A model generated the notes under the pieces. The model did not search any database, had not been told where the DNA came from, and saw only the letters and a list, made by a program, of their open reading frames with translations. 29,611 bases of DNA from Euryarchaeota archaeon UBA549 (GTDB taxonomy: Archaea; Thermoplasmatota; Poseidoniia; Poseidoniales; Poseidoniaceae): assembly GCA_002495645.1 (NCBI GenBank), contig DAGF01000076.1:1-29611 (forward strand), in the 5' to 3' direction. The position numbers and the translations under genes are program-made. Each line of letters opens with the position of its first letter. The stretch's first letter is position 1. Shown here piece by piece: positions 7,061-14,834 of the stretch.

Positions 7061-9667
7061 TCAATCATCCTCACGCCGCTCACCTGCGAGCGGAGCATCA
7101 TCATCCCTGATGATTGGCGCCGATGGATTCGCTGCAGCACGCTTCAAGACCCGATGAATTTCAGTATGAATTTTCTCCAAAAGTACGGGCCCCCAACCGC
7201 GCTTTGCGAGCAGCGTTTCTCGGTTTTTATTCGACATTTTGAGCACGTCTTTTGGCTCCCGTATACCCATAGCCGCCAGTTCTCTGGCACGTTGACGTCC
7301 AACATGGCGGATGTTCACGAGTTGCAGCAGGTCTGTCTTGCAACCGTGGCGAACACGCTGCTGAAGGGTGCTCAACTGCTGCACAATATCAGCCACGACG
7401 GTAAGGTGTTCCTCGGCAAAGACATCATCGGTCAACAGAACATGCTGTGCACCGGCCAGCAACCATCCCATCAGATCAACACGGTGATGAACATCACCCG
7501 GCGAGACATCAAGTGTTTCTTCGAGTTGCCGAAGTGTGGTCTCCTCGGTCCACTCCTCAACCATCCACGCTGATTTGACATCGCTCAACAGCGCTTCTGC
7601 ATATCCTGGTTCAATCAACAATTCATCCTCTGTGGCGTTGGCTTTGAGCCACGTCGGCGAATTCACCTCCATATCGGCGGATTTGGCCCACAGTGAGACA
7701 AAGTCAGGCGTTGCAACAGCCAAATGGAGCAGACCAAAATCCGTCACAGGTGCATCCTGACGAACGCAACGACGCACTGCACGACGCAAACCGCGACGGA
7801 GAATTGAGGCTGAGAGCGGGTCAAGATACAATTGTGTCACGCGTTCACCCATCGGTGTCGCTTCGTAACGCATGCTGGGGCCATCTTCGGCCGCTGGTTG
7901 TGCCCAGCCTCCCGTTTGGTGCAAGGAGGTGGCCTTGGAGAAGCCAATCGAAGGCGTACCATGAGCACTTGATGGTCGCCGAGCCGGCGATGCATGATCA
8001 CCCGCTGGAGACCATGAAACGCCTTGCGTGGTTCGTGCGCTTGAGGCCCAAACGGGAACGGTGTCGTCCCATGCCTCTTCTTCATCGATAGCGATGTCAG
8101 CCCAGCGAGGCGTGAAGTGCTCATCCAAGCCGCACTTGCGAACAAATCGCTCCTCAACGAGCCAATCCAACATGGTGGTCAAACGTTCACGCAGTTGAGA
8201 GGGGGGGAGGGATGCCCCGAGGAAGGTCGAGGAAAAGAAGTGCTCAATCGAACCTTTGTGAACCAAACCTCCGGTGGCGATACTGGCCAAGAGGTGCATT
8301 CGCAACGCTGGCTCGGAGGCGAGTTTGGAGGTGATGTCTTCAATGGGACCGAAGAAATAGCGGTCTGCGACAGCATCGGCCACCTCCCAGCCATCCGTGC
8401 CTTTGCAGTAGACCCAAGCCTCCCCCTTGGTGTCGTACTTTGGACGGCCTGCTCGGCCAAGCATCTGACGCACCTCCATCACAGGAAGGGGGCGACTCAT
8501 GCCATCGTCCCAACGCTTGAGGTCCCGCACCAGCACCCGTCGGGCCGGCAAATTGACGCCAGCGGCAAGTGTGGGCGTGGCGGTCAGCGCCACCAAAAGG
8601 CCCGACTTGAAGGCGGCTTCCACATCCTTGCGTTGGGCGTTGGTCAAACCCGCATGGTGAAAAGCAACGCCCGAAGAAAGACACGAAGCCAATTGTTCGG
8701 CGAGGTTGGATTGACTTCGTCCGGTGAGCTTGGTGGCATAGGCCTCCAGTTTTTCCAACCGCTCCGGATCTTCAACGACCAAGCGCTTGCGAACACGCTT
8801 GGCCAAGTTTTTGGCTTCGGATTGGGCACTTCTGCGCGTCCCCACAAACATCAACACTTGAGCACCTTGGTCCAAGCCATCGCTGACAACGCTCCAAACG
8901 GGATGACTCTTGAGACCAACCAGATCTCTGGGTGTACTGAGTGCGGCAATTTTCCCGTCCTCGCTGGGAGATTGGATCTTCCTTGGTTCAACATGGAAAT
9001 CGTGGAAGGTTGCGTATTCCAAGGCGACAGGCCGCCAGTCCGATTGAATCAAATCGGCGTTAAGCCACTGCGCGAGTTGAGGTGAATTTCCCACCGTGGC
9101 CGATAGGGCGATGATTTGAGCGTCCGGTTTGATGTGCCGGAGGCGCGTTAGGTTGATTTCCAATGTAGGGCCTCGAGTCCCGTCGTTCATGAGGTGAAAT
9201 TCATCGGCCACCACACAGCAAACATCGGCGACAAGTTCTGCACGATGGCGCAGGAGAGAGTCCAATTTCTCCGATGTGCAAACGAGGATATTGCAATCAT
9301 CAATGTTTTTTGCTTCAGCCGTAGCATCACCAATGCCCAAGCCGACCGTCAAGCCGGTGGCTGCTGCGATTTCCTTCAAGTCCTCATATTTCTCCATCGC
9401 CAAGGCCTTGAGCGGCACGATGTAAACCGCTTTGGACCGTTCATGGCCTTCGGAAATGCGCTTGACCATGCCCATGTATGCGAGCAAGGATTTACCCGAC
9501 GCCGTGGGGATGGCGACCAAGGTGTTTCGGCCGGCGAGAATGCTTGGAATGGCCTTAGCCTGAGGAGGATGCAAGCGTTCAATGCCCCAATCATTTTGAA
9601 GAAAATCAAGGAACGGTGGTGGCAGTTCAAGACATGAAACGGCTCTGTCATCCACCTCCATATCCAT
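7061..9667 (-). CDS. hel308: ATP-dependent DNA helicase Hel308 (Ski2-like superfamily 2)
   Basis: An 868-residue helicase when started at ATG 9667 (9661 also possible). Motifs in order: Walker A AIPTASGKS (residues 52-60), DEFH (155-158), SAT (189-191), AFHHAGL (335-341), QMLGRAGRP (401-409). The winged-helix region follows, then TPMGERVTQLYLDP, the start of the ratchet domain, and a C-terminal helix-hairpin-helix (HVGRQRARELAAMGI, about 788-802) close to the end. Hel308 unwinds lagging-strand templates at stalled forks. It is about 150 residues longer than usual archaeal Hel308; part of this is a Ser/Pro/Ala/Gly-rich insert at about 537-601 before the ratchet domain. A start at 9865 is rejected because it would overlap the divergent gene with Ser/Thr-rich nonsense. 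Confidence 0.93.
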   Translation of the reverse strand: MDMEVDDRAVSCLELPPPFLDFLQNDWGIERLHPPQAKAIPSILAGRNTLVAIPTASGKSLLAYMGMVKRISEGHERSKAVYIVPLKALAMEKYEDLKEIAAATGLTVGLGIGDATAEAKNIDDCNILVCTSEKLDSLLRHRAELVADVCCVVADEFHLMNDGTRGPTLEINLTRLRHIKPDAQIIALSATVGNSPQLAQWLNADLIQSDWRPVALEYATFHDFHVEPRKIQSPSEDGKIAALSTPRDLVGLKSHPVWSVVSDGLDQGAQVLMFVGTRRSAQSEAKNLAKRVRKRLVVEDPERLEKLEAYATKLTGRSQSNLAEQLASCLSSGVAFHHAGLTNAQRKDVEAAFKSGLLVALTATPTLAAGVNLPARRVLVRDLKRWDDGMSRPLPVMEVRQMLGRAGRPKYDTKGEAWVYCKGTDGWEVADAVADRYFFGPIEDITSKLASEPALRMHLLASIATGGLVHKGSIEHFFSSTFLGASLPPSQLRERLTTMLDWLVEERFVRKCGLDEHFTPRWADIAIDEEEAWDDTVPVWASSARTTQGVSWSPAGDHASPARRPSSAHGTPSIGFSKATSLHQTGGWAQPAAEDGPSMRYEATPMGERVTQLYLDPLSASILRRGLRRAVRRCVRQDAPVTDFGLLHLAVATPDFVSLWAKSADMEVNSPTWLKANATEDELLIEPGYAEALLSDVKSAWMVEEWTEETTLRQLEETLDVSPGDVHHRVDLMGWLLAGAQHVLLTDDVFAEEHLTVVADIVQQLSTLQQRVRHGCKTDLLQLVNIRHVGRQRARELAAMGIREPKDVLKMSNKNRETLLAKRGWGPVLLEKIHTEIHRVLKRAAANPSAPIIRDDDAPLAGERREDD

Positions 9668-9718
9668 CCATATTGGGCAGCGGTTCAAAAGGACAACGCC
9701 CTGTTTTTGTTGCCGACA

Positions 9719-9726
9719 CTTACAAG
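9719..9726 (+). promoter_or_regulatory. Possible TATA-like box for the TerB-like gene
   Basis: CTTACAAG is centred about 28 nt before the ATG at 9750, the spacing expected for an archaeal TATA box of a leaderless transcript. No Shine-Dalgarno is seen before this ATG, which fits a leaderless start. The box is degenerate, so support is weak. The same 82-bp gap (9668-9749) must hold the hel308 promoter on the other strand; I could not pick a clear one. Confidence 0.25.
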
Positions 9727-9749
9727 TTCCACCTGTCCATGGTCGGGTC

Positions 9750-10358
9750 ATGAGCGACGAACGAGACGCTATGGTCGAGGAACGTCTTTCGGTGTTTGAT
9801 GATGAACCAGACTTGAACGATTGGGTGGAAGTCATGTGCGGTGCCGCCATGGTTGTGCTCGGCATTTTTCATCTGGTTGAACCAGGAAACCTCGTCGACC
9901 CCGACATCATGCGTTGGTTCGCCGCAGCGGTGGTCGCCGCCGGAGCTGTCTGGGCAGGCCATGGACTCAAAGACATGGGCGTCAAGGAGGTCCGACGTTC
10001 GATTGCACTCCTCGACATGGTCAACAACGACCAAGGCGTGGACACCGGTTTGATTCGCGATGTTTTGCTCAACCAAGAGGCCTACAAGGAATTCCTCGTC
10101 CATGCCTATGAATCAGCTTGGGAAGATGGCGTCATCACCGAAGCGGAATTGAAGGAACTGAAATCCTTCCAGGAAGCCCTTGGCATCAGCGACGAGGAAG
10201 CCGCCGATTTGAACGTCAAAGCAGCCATCAAGTCCGCAGCCGCAGACGGCGAAATCACCGATGCAGAAGCGAAGTCCATCGAAATGGCCGCCAAAGCCGC
10301 CAAGATGACGGAAGAAGAAACCGCTGAGGCGGTCAACAAAGAACTTGACAAGGCTTGA
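9750..10358 (+). CDS. Membrane protein with TerB-like helical domain
   Basis: A 202-residue protein with two hydrophobic segments (about 25-43 and 55-72), then a helical, acidic C-terminal region. Residues 112-152 (EFLVHAYESAWEDGVITEAE) and 158-185 (AAIKSAAADGEITDAEAKSI) show the paired 'A..DG.I...E' pattern of TerB/DjlA-N domains, in which a helix pair around a D-G turn carries acidic metal-binding residues. TerB-like domains are found in tellurium resistance and membrane-associated stress systems, but the function here is unknown. It is divergent from hel308, and its stop codon directly abuts the stop of the convergent 690-aa gene. Confidence 0.7.
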   Translation: MSDERDAMVEERLSVFDDEPDLNDWVEVMCGAAMVVLGIFHLVEPGNLVDPDIMRWFAAAVVAAGAVWAGHGLKDMGVKEVRRSIALLDMVNNDQGVDTGLIRDVLLNQEAYKEFLVHAYESAWEDGVITEAELKELKSFQEALGISDEEAADLNVKAAIKSAAADGEITDAEAKSIEMAAKAAKMTEEETAEAVNKELDKA

Positions 10359-12431
10359 TCAGTTCCATTTGTTTTCGCCTTTGTTCACAAAGGCCTGCGC
10401 TAATCGTTCTGCTTTCGCCTTGCGCTGAACTTCCATCCATGTTGCAGCAAGACCCAACGCAAGACCACCCAACATCAGGGCGCCACCGTAAGGCAACAAT
10501 CCAGAGGCGCTCCTTAGACCCCAGGAGGAAGGCACATCCCCCGCGTCAAAACCATCGGATGAGATGAACTCCACGTCGAGCAAATCCAAATCACAATCGC
10601 ACAGCGAGATGGAAATTCGTTCTGGGAAGAGCGACCCTTGCAAGCGAACCCAATCATCAGCACTCACACCCGCTGGCCGGGTGGACCATGCAGGAGCAGC
10701 ATAGGAACCTGTAGCGGGTGCTGCAAGCATCTCGGTATCGATGTGGATGACCGAGGATTGGGGTTTTTCTTCAACCACCAACATCGCTTCGAGCATCAGG
10801 AGGTCGAGGAGGAGGGAACGACCGGCCAGTAAAATGAACCGAACGGTTTGACTTTCGAGCATTCCATCTTGCGTTTGTTGCGTCGCCCCCTTGGCGACTT
10901 GCCCGAAAATCGCTTGGTCCAATCGCAAGGATTCCAACTCTGGCACGACCAATTGCCAACGTCCGTCATCGAGTGGGATGGCATCCTCAATGTCCAATTT
11001 CATCTTCAGGCGCTCGCCTTCCAGCATGCCCCATGTCGCACCCGTGTGCGTGGAGAGCGTCTGCTCGGGAACACCCTCGGCTGAGACGTCCCACAGTTGC
11101 TGAAGTCTCATCTCAATGAGGGTGTCAAGGGTGATCTCGTCTTGATGCTGCACTTCATCGGCTATCGCCCAAATCGGGTGCAAAATACCGCCAACCAGCA
11201 GCATCAACACGCCGGGAACGAAGAGGCCAAAACGAACGCCATAAGCCGTGGTCGGTCGCATGGCCACGACCAAAAACAACACGAGCATCATCAAGGAAAC
11301 CAACAACAAACCAACGCCGTGGTCATCGAGTTGCTCGGCACGGTCGACATCACCGACAAAGGCAGCCCCTTGTGGGTAATAACTCGCTGAGGCGAAGCCG
11401 CTGGGGTCGGTGGGGCCAAGCCCTTCGTACCCAAATAAGCCGGACCAGGAATAGGATTGAATTTTATCAGGCGAACCGTGCATGCACAACGTGTAGTCGC
11501 CCGTGGGCAGGGCTCGCCAACGGTAGGTGATTTTCAAGGACTCGCCGTCGTCATCCACCACCACGTCTGGCGAAGGGGATAGGCGTCCAGCAGCGGTAAC
11601 AAGGTCGGGAACTGGATGAGGTTGCTCAACCTCAATGGGCACCAAATCCCAATCAACACGCAAACGAAGAACTTCGTGCGTTTCAACCTCAAAGGCCCAA
11701 CAATCATGGTCTGCACCAACCAAAGCACCGCGATGGATGTCTTCGAAGATTGTTTCAACCGGTTGTGTGGTTGAAGAGGGCTCGTCCATATCGGCCTGCT
11801 CCGCATCGATGGACCAAGGGATGTCGAGTTTGAGGAAGGAAGCACCCCTCATGTTGAGCGACCAAGTCCCGGGGCGGTCAAGGGTGGCCGAAAACAGAAG
11901 ACGAACGGGTTCCTCTTCCCAAAGGACGCGCCCCTTGTCGAGGTTCAGTGTTTCATCTTCAAGCACATAGTTTGATGCTGCGGGTTCGGGAAGTGTGCTG
12001 GCTTCAAAGGACCAGTCGTTGGTGTTCTGGCCGAGGATGAGACGCACGTCTATGGCGGGCCGGAACAGGCTTCCAGCCTCCGTTTGATGTTTGAAATCAA
12101 GTTGGAATTCTCGAAGAATCTCAGGGAGCAACGCCACATGGTGTTGACTTGGGTCCATGACGAACTCAAAGGTCAGCACCTCGGGCTGAACCACACTGGC
12201 GAACGTTTGGCCGGAAACCTGCTCTTCACCGATCGGCGTGGGGGTGAGGACGCAATCGTTGTCCGCCCGGCAGGAGAGGAAGAGGTCCCCGTCTTCCTGA
12301 GTGATGGCGGCTGATGCCGAGAGGGCAGGATGGACCAACATCAAGAGGAGGCTCATGAGCAACAGGAACGCCCTGTGCTTCACCCGGGAGCCGTTCACCA
12401 TCAATGACACGACCAAGGCGGAGTATTTCAT
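10359..12431 (-). CDS. Large secreted/membrane protein of unknown function
   Basis: A 690-residue protein I do not recognise. It has an N-terminal signal-like segment (about 20-42, basic KHR followed by LLLMSLLLMLV and an Ala-Ser-Ala site). A first extracellular region of about 330 residues with aromatic beta-strand patterns (WRALPTGDYTLCMHG) precedes two membrane helices (about 372-391 and 401-423). A second extracellular region of ~220 residues ends in a third helix (about 646-666) and a short basic tail of 24 residues. A few Cys (C54, C60, C244, C317, and C-D-C-D) may form disulfides. The ATG overlaps the stop of the SprT-like gene (ATGA), with AGGAC seven nt upstream, so translation is likely coupled. 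Met11 (12401) would shorten the n-region of the signal. Confidence 0.75.
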   Translation of the reverse strand: MKYSALVVSLMVNGSRVKHRAFLLLMSLLLMLVHPALSASAAITQEDGDLFLSCRADNDCVLTPTPIGEEQVSGQTFASVVQPEVLTFEFVMDPSQHHVALLPEILREFQLDFKHQTEAGSLFRPAIDVRLILGQNTNDWSFEASTLPEPAASNYVLEDETLNLDKGRVLWEEEPVRLLFSATLDRPGTWSLNMRGASFLKLDIPWSIDAEQADMDEPSSTTQPVETIFEDIHRGALVGADHDCWAFEVETHEVLRLRVDWDLVPIEVEQPHPVPDLVTAAGRLSPSPDVVVDDDGESLKITYRWRALPTGDYTLCMHGSPDKIQSYSWSGLFGYEGLGPTDPSGFASASYYPQGAAFVGDVDRAEQLDDHGVGLLLVSLMMLVLFLVVAMRPTTAYGVRFGLFVPGVLMLLVGGILHPIWAIADEVQHQDEITLDTLIEMRLQQLWDVSAEGVPEQTLSTHTGATWGMLEGERLKMKLDIEDAIPLDDGRWQLVVPELESLRLDQAIFGQVAKGATQQTQDGMLESQTVRFILLAGRSLLLDLLMLEAMLVVEEKPQSSVIHIDTEMLAAPATGSYAAPAWSTRPAGVSADDWVRLQGSLFPERISISLCDCDLDLLDVEFISSDGFDAGDVPSSWGLRSASGLLPYGGALMLGGLALGLAATWMEVQRKAKAERLAQAFVNKGENKWN

Positions 12432-12964
12432 TCAATGTCCTGCGTGGACACATCGAGCAGCACCGTCCGGCATGTTCGGCACAGGTATCTTCCCCCACCT
12501 CTGCGCTGACGAGGAAAACGAAGGTCGCAGGTTGGACACACCCAATGCCACTTGGCCCTTGCCAAGCGCCGTTCATGGGTGAAGGACTTGCCTCTTGATG
12601 CCCCTGTGATGTCGGGCCATTGCGCTTCCATGCTACGGAAGGAGGCGTTGTGAGCACGGTGACCAAGGACGTGAAGGAATTCATGGAACAAGACGAACAA
12701 GGCGTAATCCCTCCATTCATCATTCAATAACGCAGGATGAAGGTCAACCACCTCAACCACCAACTCACCAGAAGGTTGCACGTTCCATCGGGTGACGCCG
12801 TGTCGTTGGGTGGCGTTAGACCTGAGCACGCCCAAGCGTACCTGCTCAAGCGAAGGGAGGTCGGCAGGTTCGAGGAAAGGCATGTGGTGCATCTGTTCGA
12901 GAACCTCATGCCTCATGCCGTTGAGGATGGCCCGTTGGTTGCTGTTCGGCTTGGCCAACCGCAT
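12428..12964 (-). CDS. SprT-like zinc metalloprotein
   Basis: A 178-residue protein with the SprT-like signature: HEFLH at 94-98, a further His at 105 in 'AHNASF' as third metal ligand, and a C-terminal zinc ribbon C143-x2-C146 ... C162-x2-C165. SprT-family members (SprT, Spartan/SPRTN, archaeal relatives) are metallopeptidases that can act on DNA-protein crosslinks; the short archaeal forms are little characterised. It starts 3 bp after the hotdog gene stop and its end overlaps the start of the 690-aa membrane protein, so the three look cotranscribed. Shine-Dalgarno support is weak (GAGGG immediately before the ATG), and Met17 (12916) could be the start instead. Confidence 0.8.
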   Translation of the reverse strand: MRLAKPNSNQRAILNGMRHEVLEQMHHMPFLEPADLPSLEQVRLGVLRSNATQRHGVTRWNVQPSGELVVEVVDLHPALLNDEWRDYALFVLFHEFLHVLGHRAHNASFRSMEAQWPDITGASRGKSFTHERRLARAKWHWVCPTCDLRFPRQRRGGGRYLCRTCRTVLLDVSTQDIE

Positions 12965-12967
12965 CCC

Positions 12968-13462
12968 TCAAGACCAACGATGGTAGGCAGGATGACCTTC
13001 TTTCACGGCGACAAAGAGACCGCTGCCTGTGGCGCACACCTTGCCTTCGGCTTCAAGAGTCAACTTCACCGAAACCCTGTCATCCAAGATTTCAGTGGCC
13101 TGGCTGGTCACCGTGAGCATGGCCCCAAGTGGAGTTGGACGACGAAGTTGCACATCGTACTTCGCCGTTACCGTGCACGGTGGTTCGTCCAACCCTTGGT
13201 CGTCCATCAGCGCCACTGCTGCCGTCCAATTGCCATGACAATCAAGCAATGTACCGATGATTCCACCGTTCACCATACCTGGAAAGGCCTGGTGATGTTC
13301 TTCAGGAAGGAACTCCATCTTGAGACCCCCTTCAATGCGAAAGGAATTGATTTGCAGCCCGTGTTCATTTGCAGGACCGCAACCGAAGCAAATTGACGAG
13401 GGGGCATACATTCGTTGAACACCTTCTTCAGCCATGATCAACTGAGGTGCCAGTCGCTTCAT
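12968..13462 (-). CDS. Hotdog-fold thioesterase (PaaI/THEM4-like)
   Basis: A 164-residue hotdog protein. The segment CFGCGPANEHGLQI near the N terminus is the usual 'C-x-x-C-G-x-x-N-x-x-G-L' opening of this subgroup. VNGGIIGTLLDCHGNW is the central helix with the acidic catalytic position (D), and VTAKYDVQLRRPTPLG is the following strand. These enzymes hydrolyse acyl-CoA or acyl-ACP thioesters; the substrate cannot be predicted. Start at ATG 13462 has GAGGG about 8 nt upstream; 13435 is an alternative and 13522 would overlap the divergent gene. First gene of a likely three-gene operon with the SprT-like protein and the 690-aa protein. Confidence 0.8.
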   Translation of the reverse strand: MKRLAPQLIMAEEGVQRMYAPSSICFGCGPANEHGLQINSFRIEGGLKMEFLPEEHHQAFPGMVNGGIIGTLLDCHGNWTAAVALMDDQGLDEPPCTVTAKYDVQLRRPTPLGAMLTVTSQATEILDDRVSVKLTLEAEGKVCATGSGLFVAVKEGHPAYHRWS

Positions 13463-13520
13463 GGTTCTTCCCTCTTGCTTCCAGCGGAGCGTTGATGATG
13501 GAGGCGTGCTTGGAAGAATC

Positions 13521-14834
13521 ATGGCCGGGCGGAAGAAGAAAACCGTCCGGAAGGTTCGTGTCGCTCATGAACTTCCAAAACGCCGACGAATGGCCATCGA
13601 TGAAGCGATGAAAGCCCACCAAACCGAGGACCGTCCCGAATGGGACCGGAGCTCCGAATGGGGTGATGTTCGGTTCTTCCGAAAGCGCATCAAACCCGGA
13701 ACCTTGCGAACCGTTCACCTGCCGCTTCTCGACGTCAGTCTCGGGGATTCGTGGCCCATCCCGGTCACCATTATTCACGGCGCTAGGCCGGGGCCTTGCA
13801 TCACCATCTTGGGTGGAACCCACGGCGACGAATTGACGGGGCCCTCAGCGTGCACTCACCTGCTGAGCAATGCGTTCACCGATGAGGGTAAGCCGCTCGA
13901 CCCAAAGACCATGGCAGGGACCTTGAGGATTGTACCTGTAGTCAACCTGCCAGGCTACCGCATGAAATCACGCTACTTCCCCGATGGCCGAGATTTGAAT
14001 CGTCAATTCCCGGGCGACCCAACAGGTTCCACCACCCGACGGGTCGCTGCACAAGTTTGGAACCATTTGGTTGAGGACAGCGACGGCATCATCGACCTTC
14101 ACAGCGCAGCCAAAGGACGCAAGAACATGCCACAAGTTCGTGTTGACTTGACGCATACAAGTTCATACTTACTCGCGAAATCCTTCGGCATTGAAATCAT
14201 CTTGGATTCCGTTCCGCCAAAAGGAACCCTAAGGAGAACGGCCAACAGGGCGGATATTCCAGTCATCACCTACGAAGGCGGTGGCGCCGATACCTTGGGC
14301 GACCAATCGGTAAAGGTGGCCGTTCACGGTGTGATGAACGCTTTGCGTTCAATGCGCATGGTGCCTGGCAACCCGCAACGCCCGAAATTTCGTATCATGG
14401 CCAGCGGCTCAACGTGGCTTCGTGCCGGAGAAGGTGGCCTGTTGGACATGTTTGTCCAAGCGGGCAGCGTGATGCGGGAAGGCGAGGTTGTGGCGACGAT
14501 TTCAGACCCTGCAACACCCGGAATGACCGTTGACATCGTGGCCCCAGAAGATGGCCTCATCATCGGTGCAGCGACCAATCCGTTCACGGCTGCAGGCATG
14601 CCCGTTGGGCATTTCCTCCCCATCTCCAAGCATTTTGGCTTGCTCGAAGAGCAAATCGATGAAAACGGCCAGTTCATCGTGAACGGAAGCCTCGAAGAAC
14701 GTGTTTGGCGAGAAGAGCATGAGGTCAACGAAGTTTCGCTTGAAGGCGAATGGAGCGGTGGTACTGTCGACTCTGAATGGGTTGGCTCCAAGCCGACGAG
14801 TGATGAGCGCGACTTCGAAGAAGAAGGCGCCTGA
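13521..14834 (+). CDS. AstE/AspA-family zinc deacylase
   Basis: A 437-residue member of the succinylglutamate desuccinylase / aspartoacylase family. The metal motif HGDE (H101, E104) within GGTHGDELTGP and the second His in IDLHS (H194) are present, together with R157-D-L-N-R-Q-F-P-G and E252 in YEGGG as the likely catalytic Glu. The C-terminal ~100 residues include a beta-rich, biotinyl-like strand pattern (LLDMFVQAGSVMREGEVVATI) common in COG3608 members. These enzymes cleave N-acyl groups; the substrate is unknown. A start at 13461 is possible, but 13521 is preferred because an upstream hotdog start at 13462 would otherwise overlap. Its TGA directly abuts the stop of the convergent LeuA-like gene. 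Confidence 0.85.
   Translation: MAGRKKKTVRKVRVAHELPKRRRMAIDEAMKAHQTEDRPEWDRSSEWGDVRFFRKRIKPGTLRTVHLPLLDVSLGDSWPIPVTIIHGARPGPCITILGGTHGDELTGPSACTHLLSNAFTDEGKPLDPKTMAGTLRIVPVVNLPGYRMKSRYFPDGRDLNRQFPGDPTGSTTRRVAAQVWNHLVEDSDGIIDLHSAAKGRKNMPQVRVDLTHTSSYLLAKSFGIEIILDSVPPKGTLRRTANRADIPVITYEGGGADTLGDQSVKVAVHGVMNALRSMRMVPGNPQRPKFRIMASGSTWLRAGEGGLLDMFVQAGSVMREGEVVATISDPATPGMTVDIVAPEDGLIIGAATNPFTAAGMPVGHFLPISKHFGLLEEQIDENGQFIVNGSLEERVWREEHEVNEVSLEGEWSGGTVDSEWVGSKPTSDERDFEEEGA

Noticed and set aside
8117..9085. Long plus-strand ORF opposite hel308 (322 codons)
   Set aside because: Lies fully antisense to well-supported helicase motifs, has no domain pattern, and reads like the mirror of the codon bias.
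9668..9865. N-terminal extension of Hel308 by 66 residues
   Set aside because: It would overlap the divergent TerB-like gene, and its Ser/Thr-rich sequence is unlike Hel308.
13463..13522. Longer starts of both the hotdog and the deacylase genes
   Set aside because: The two would overlap head to head; the shorter starts leave room for promoters and match family N termini.
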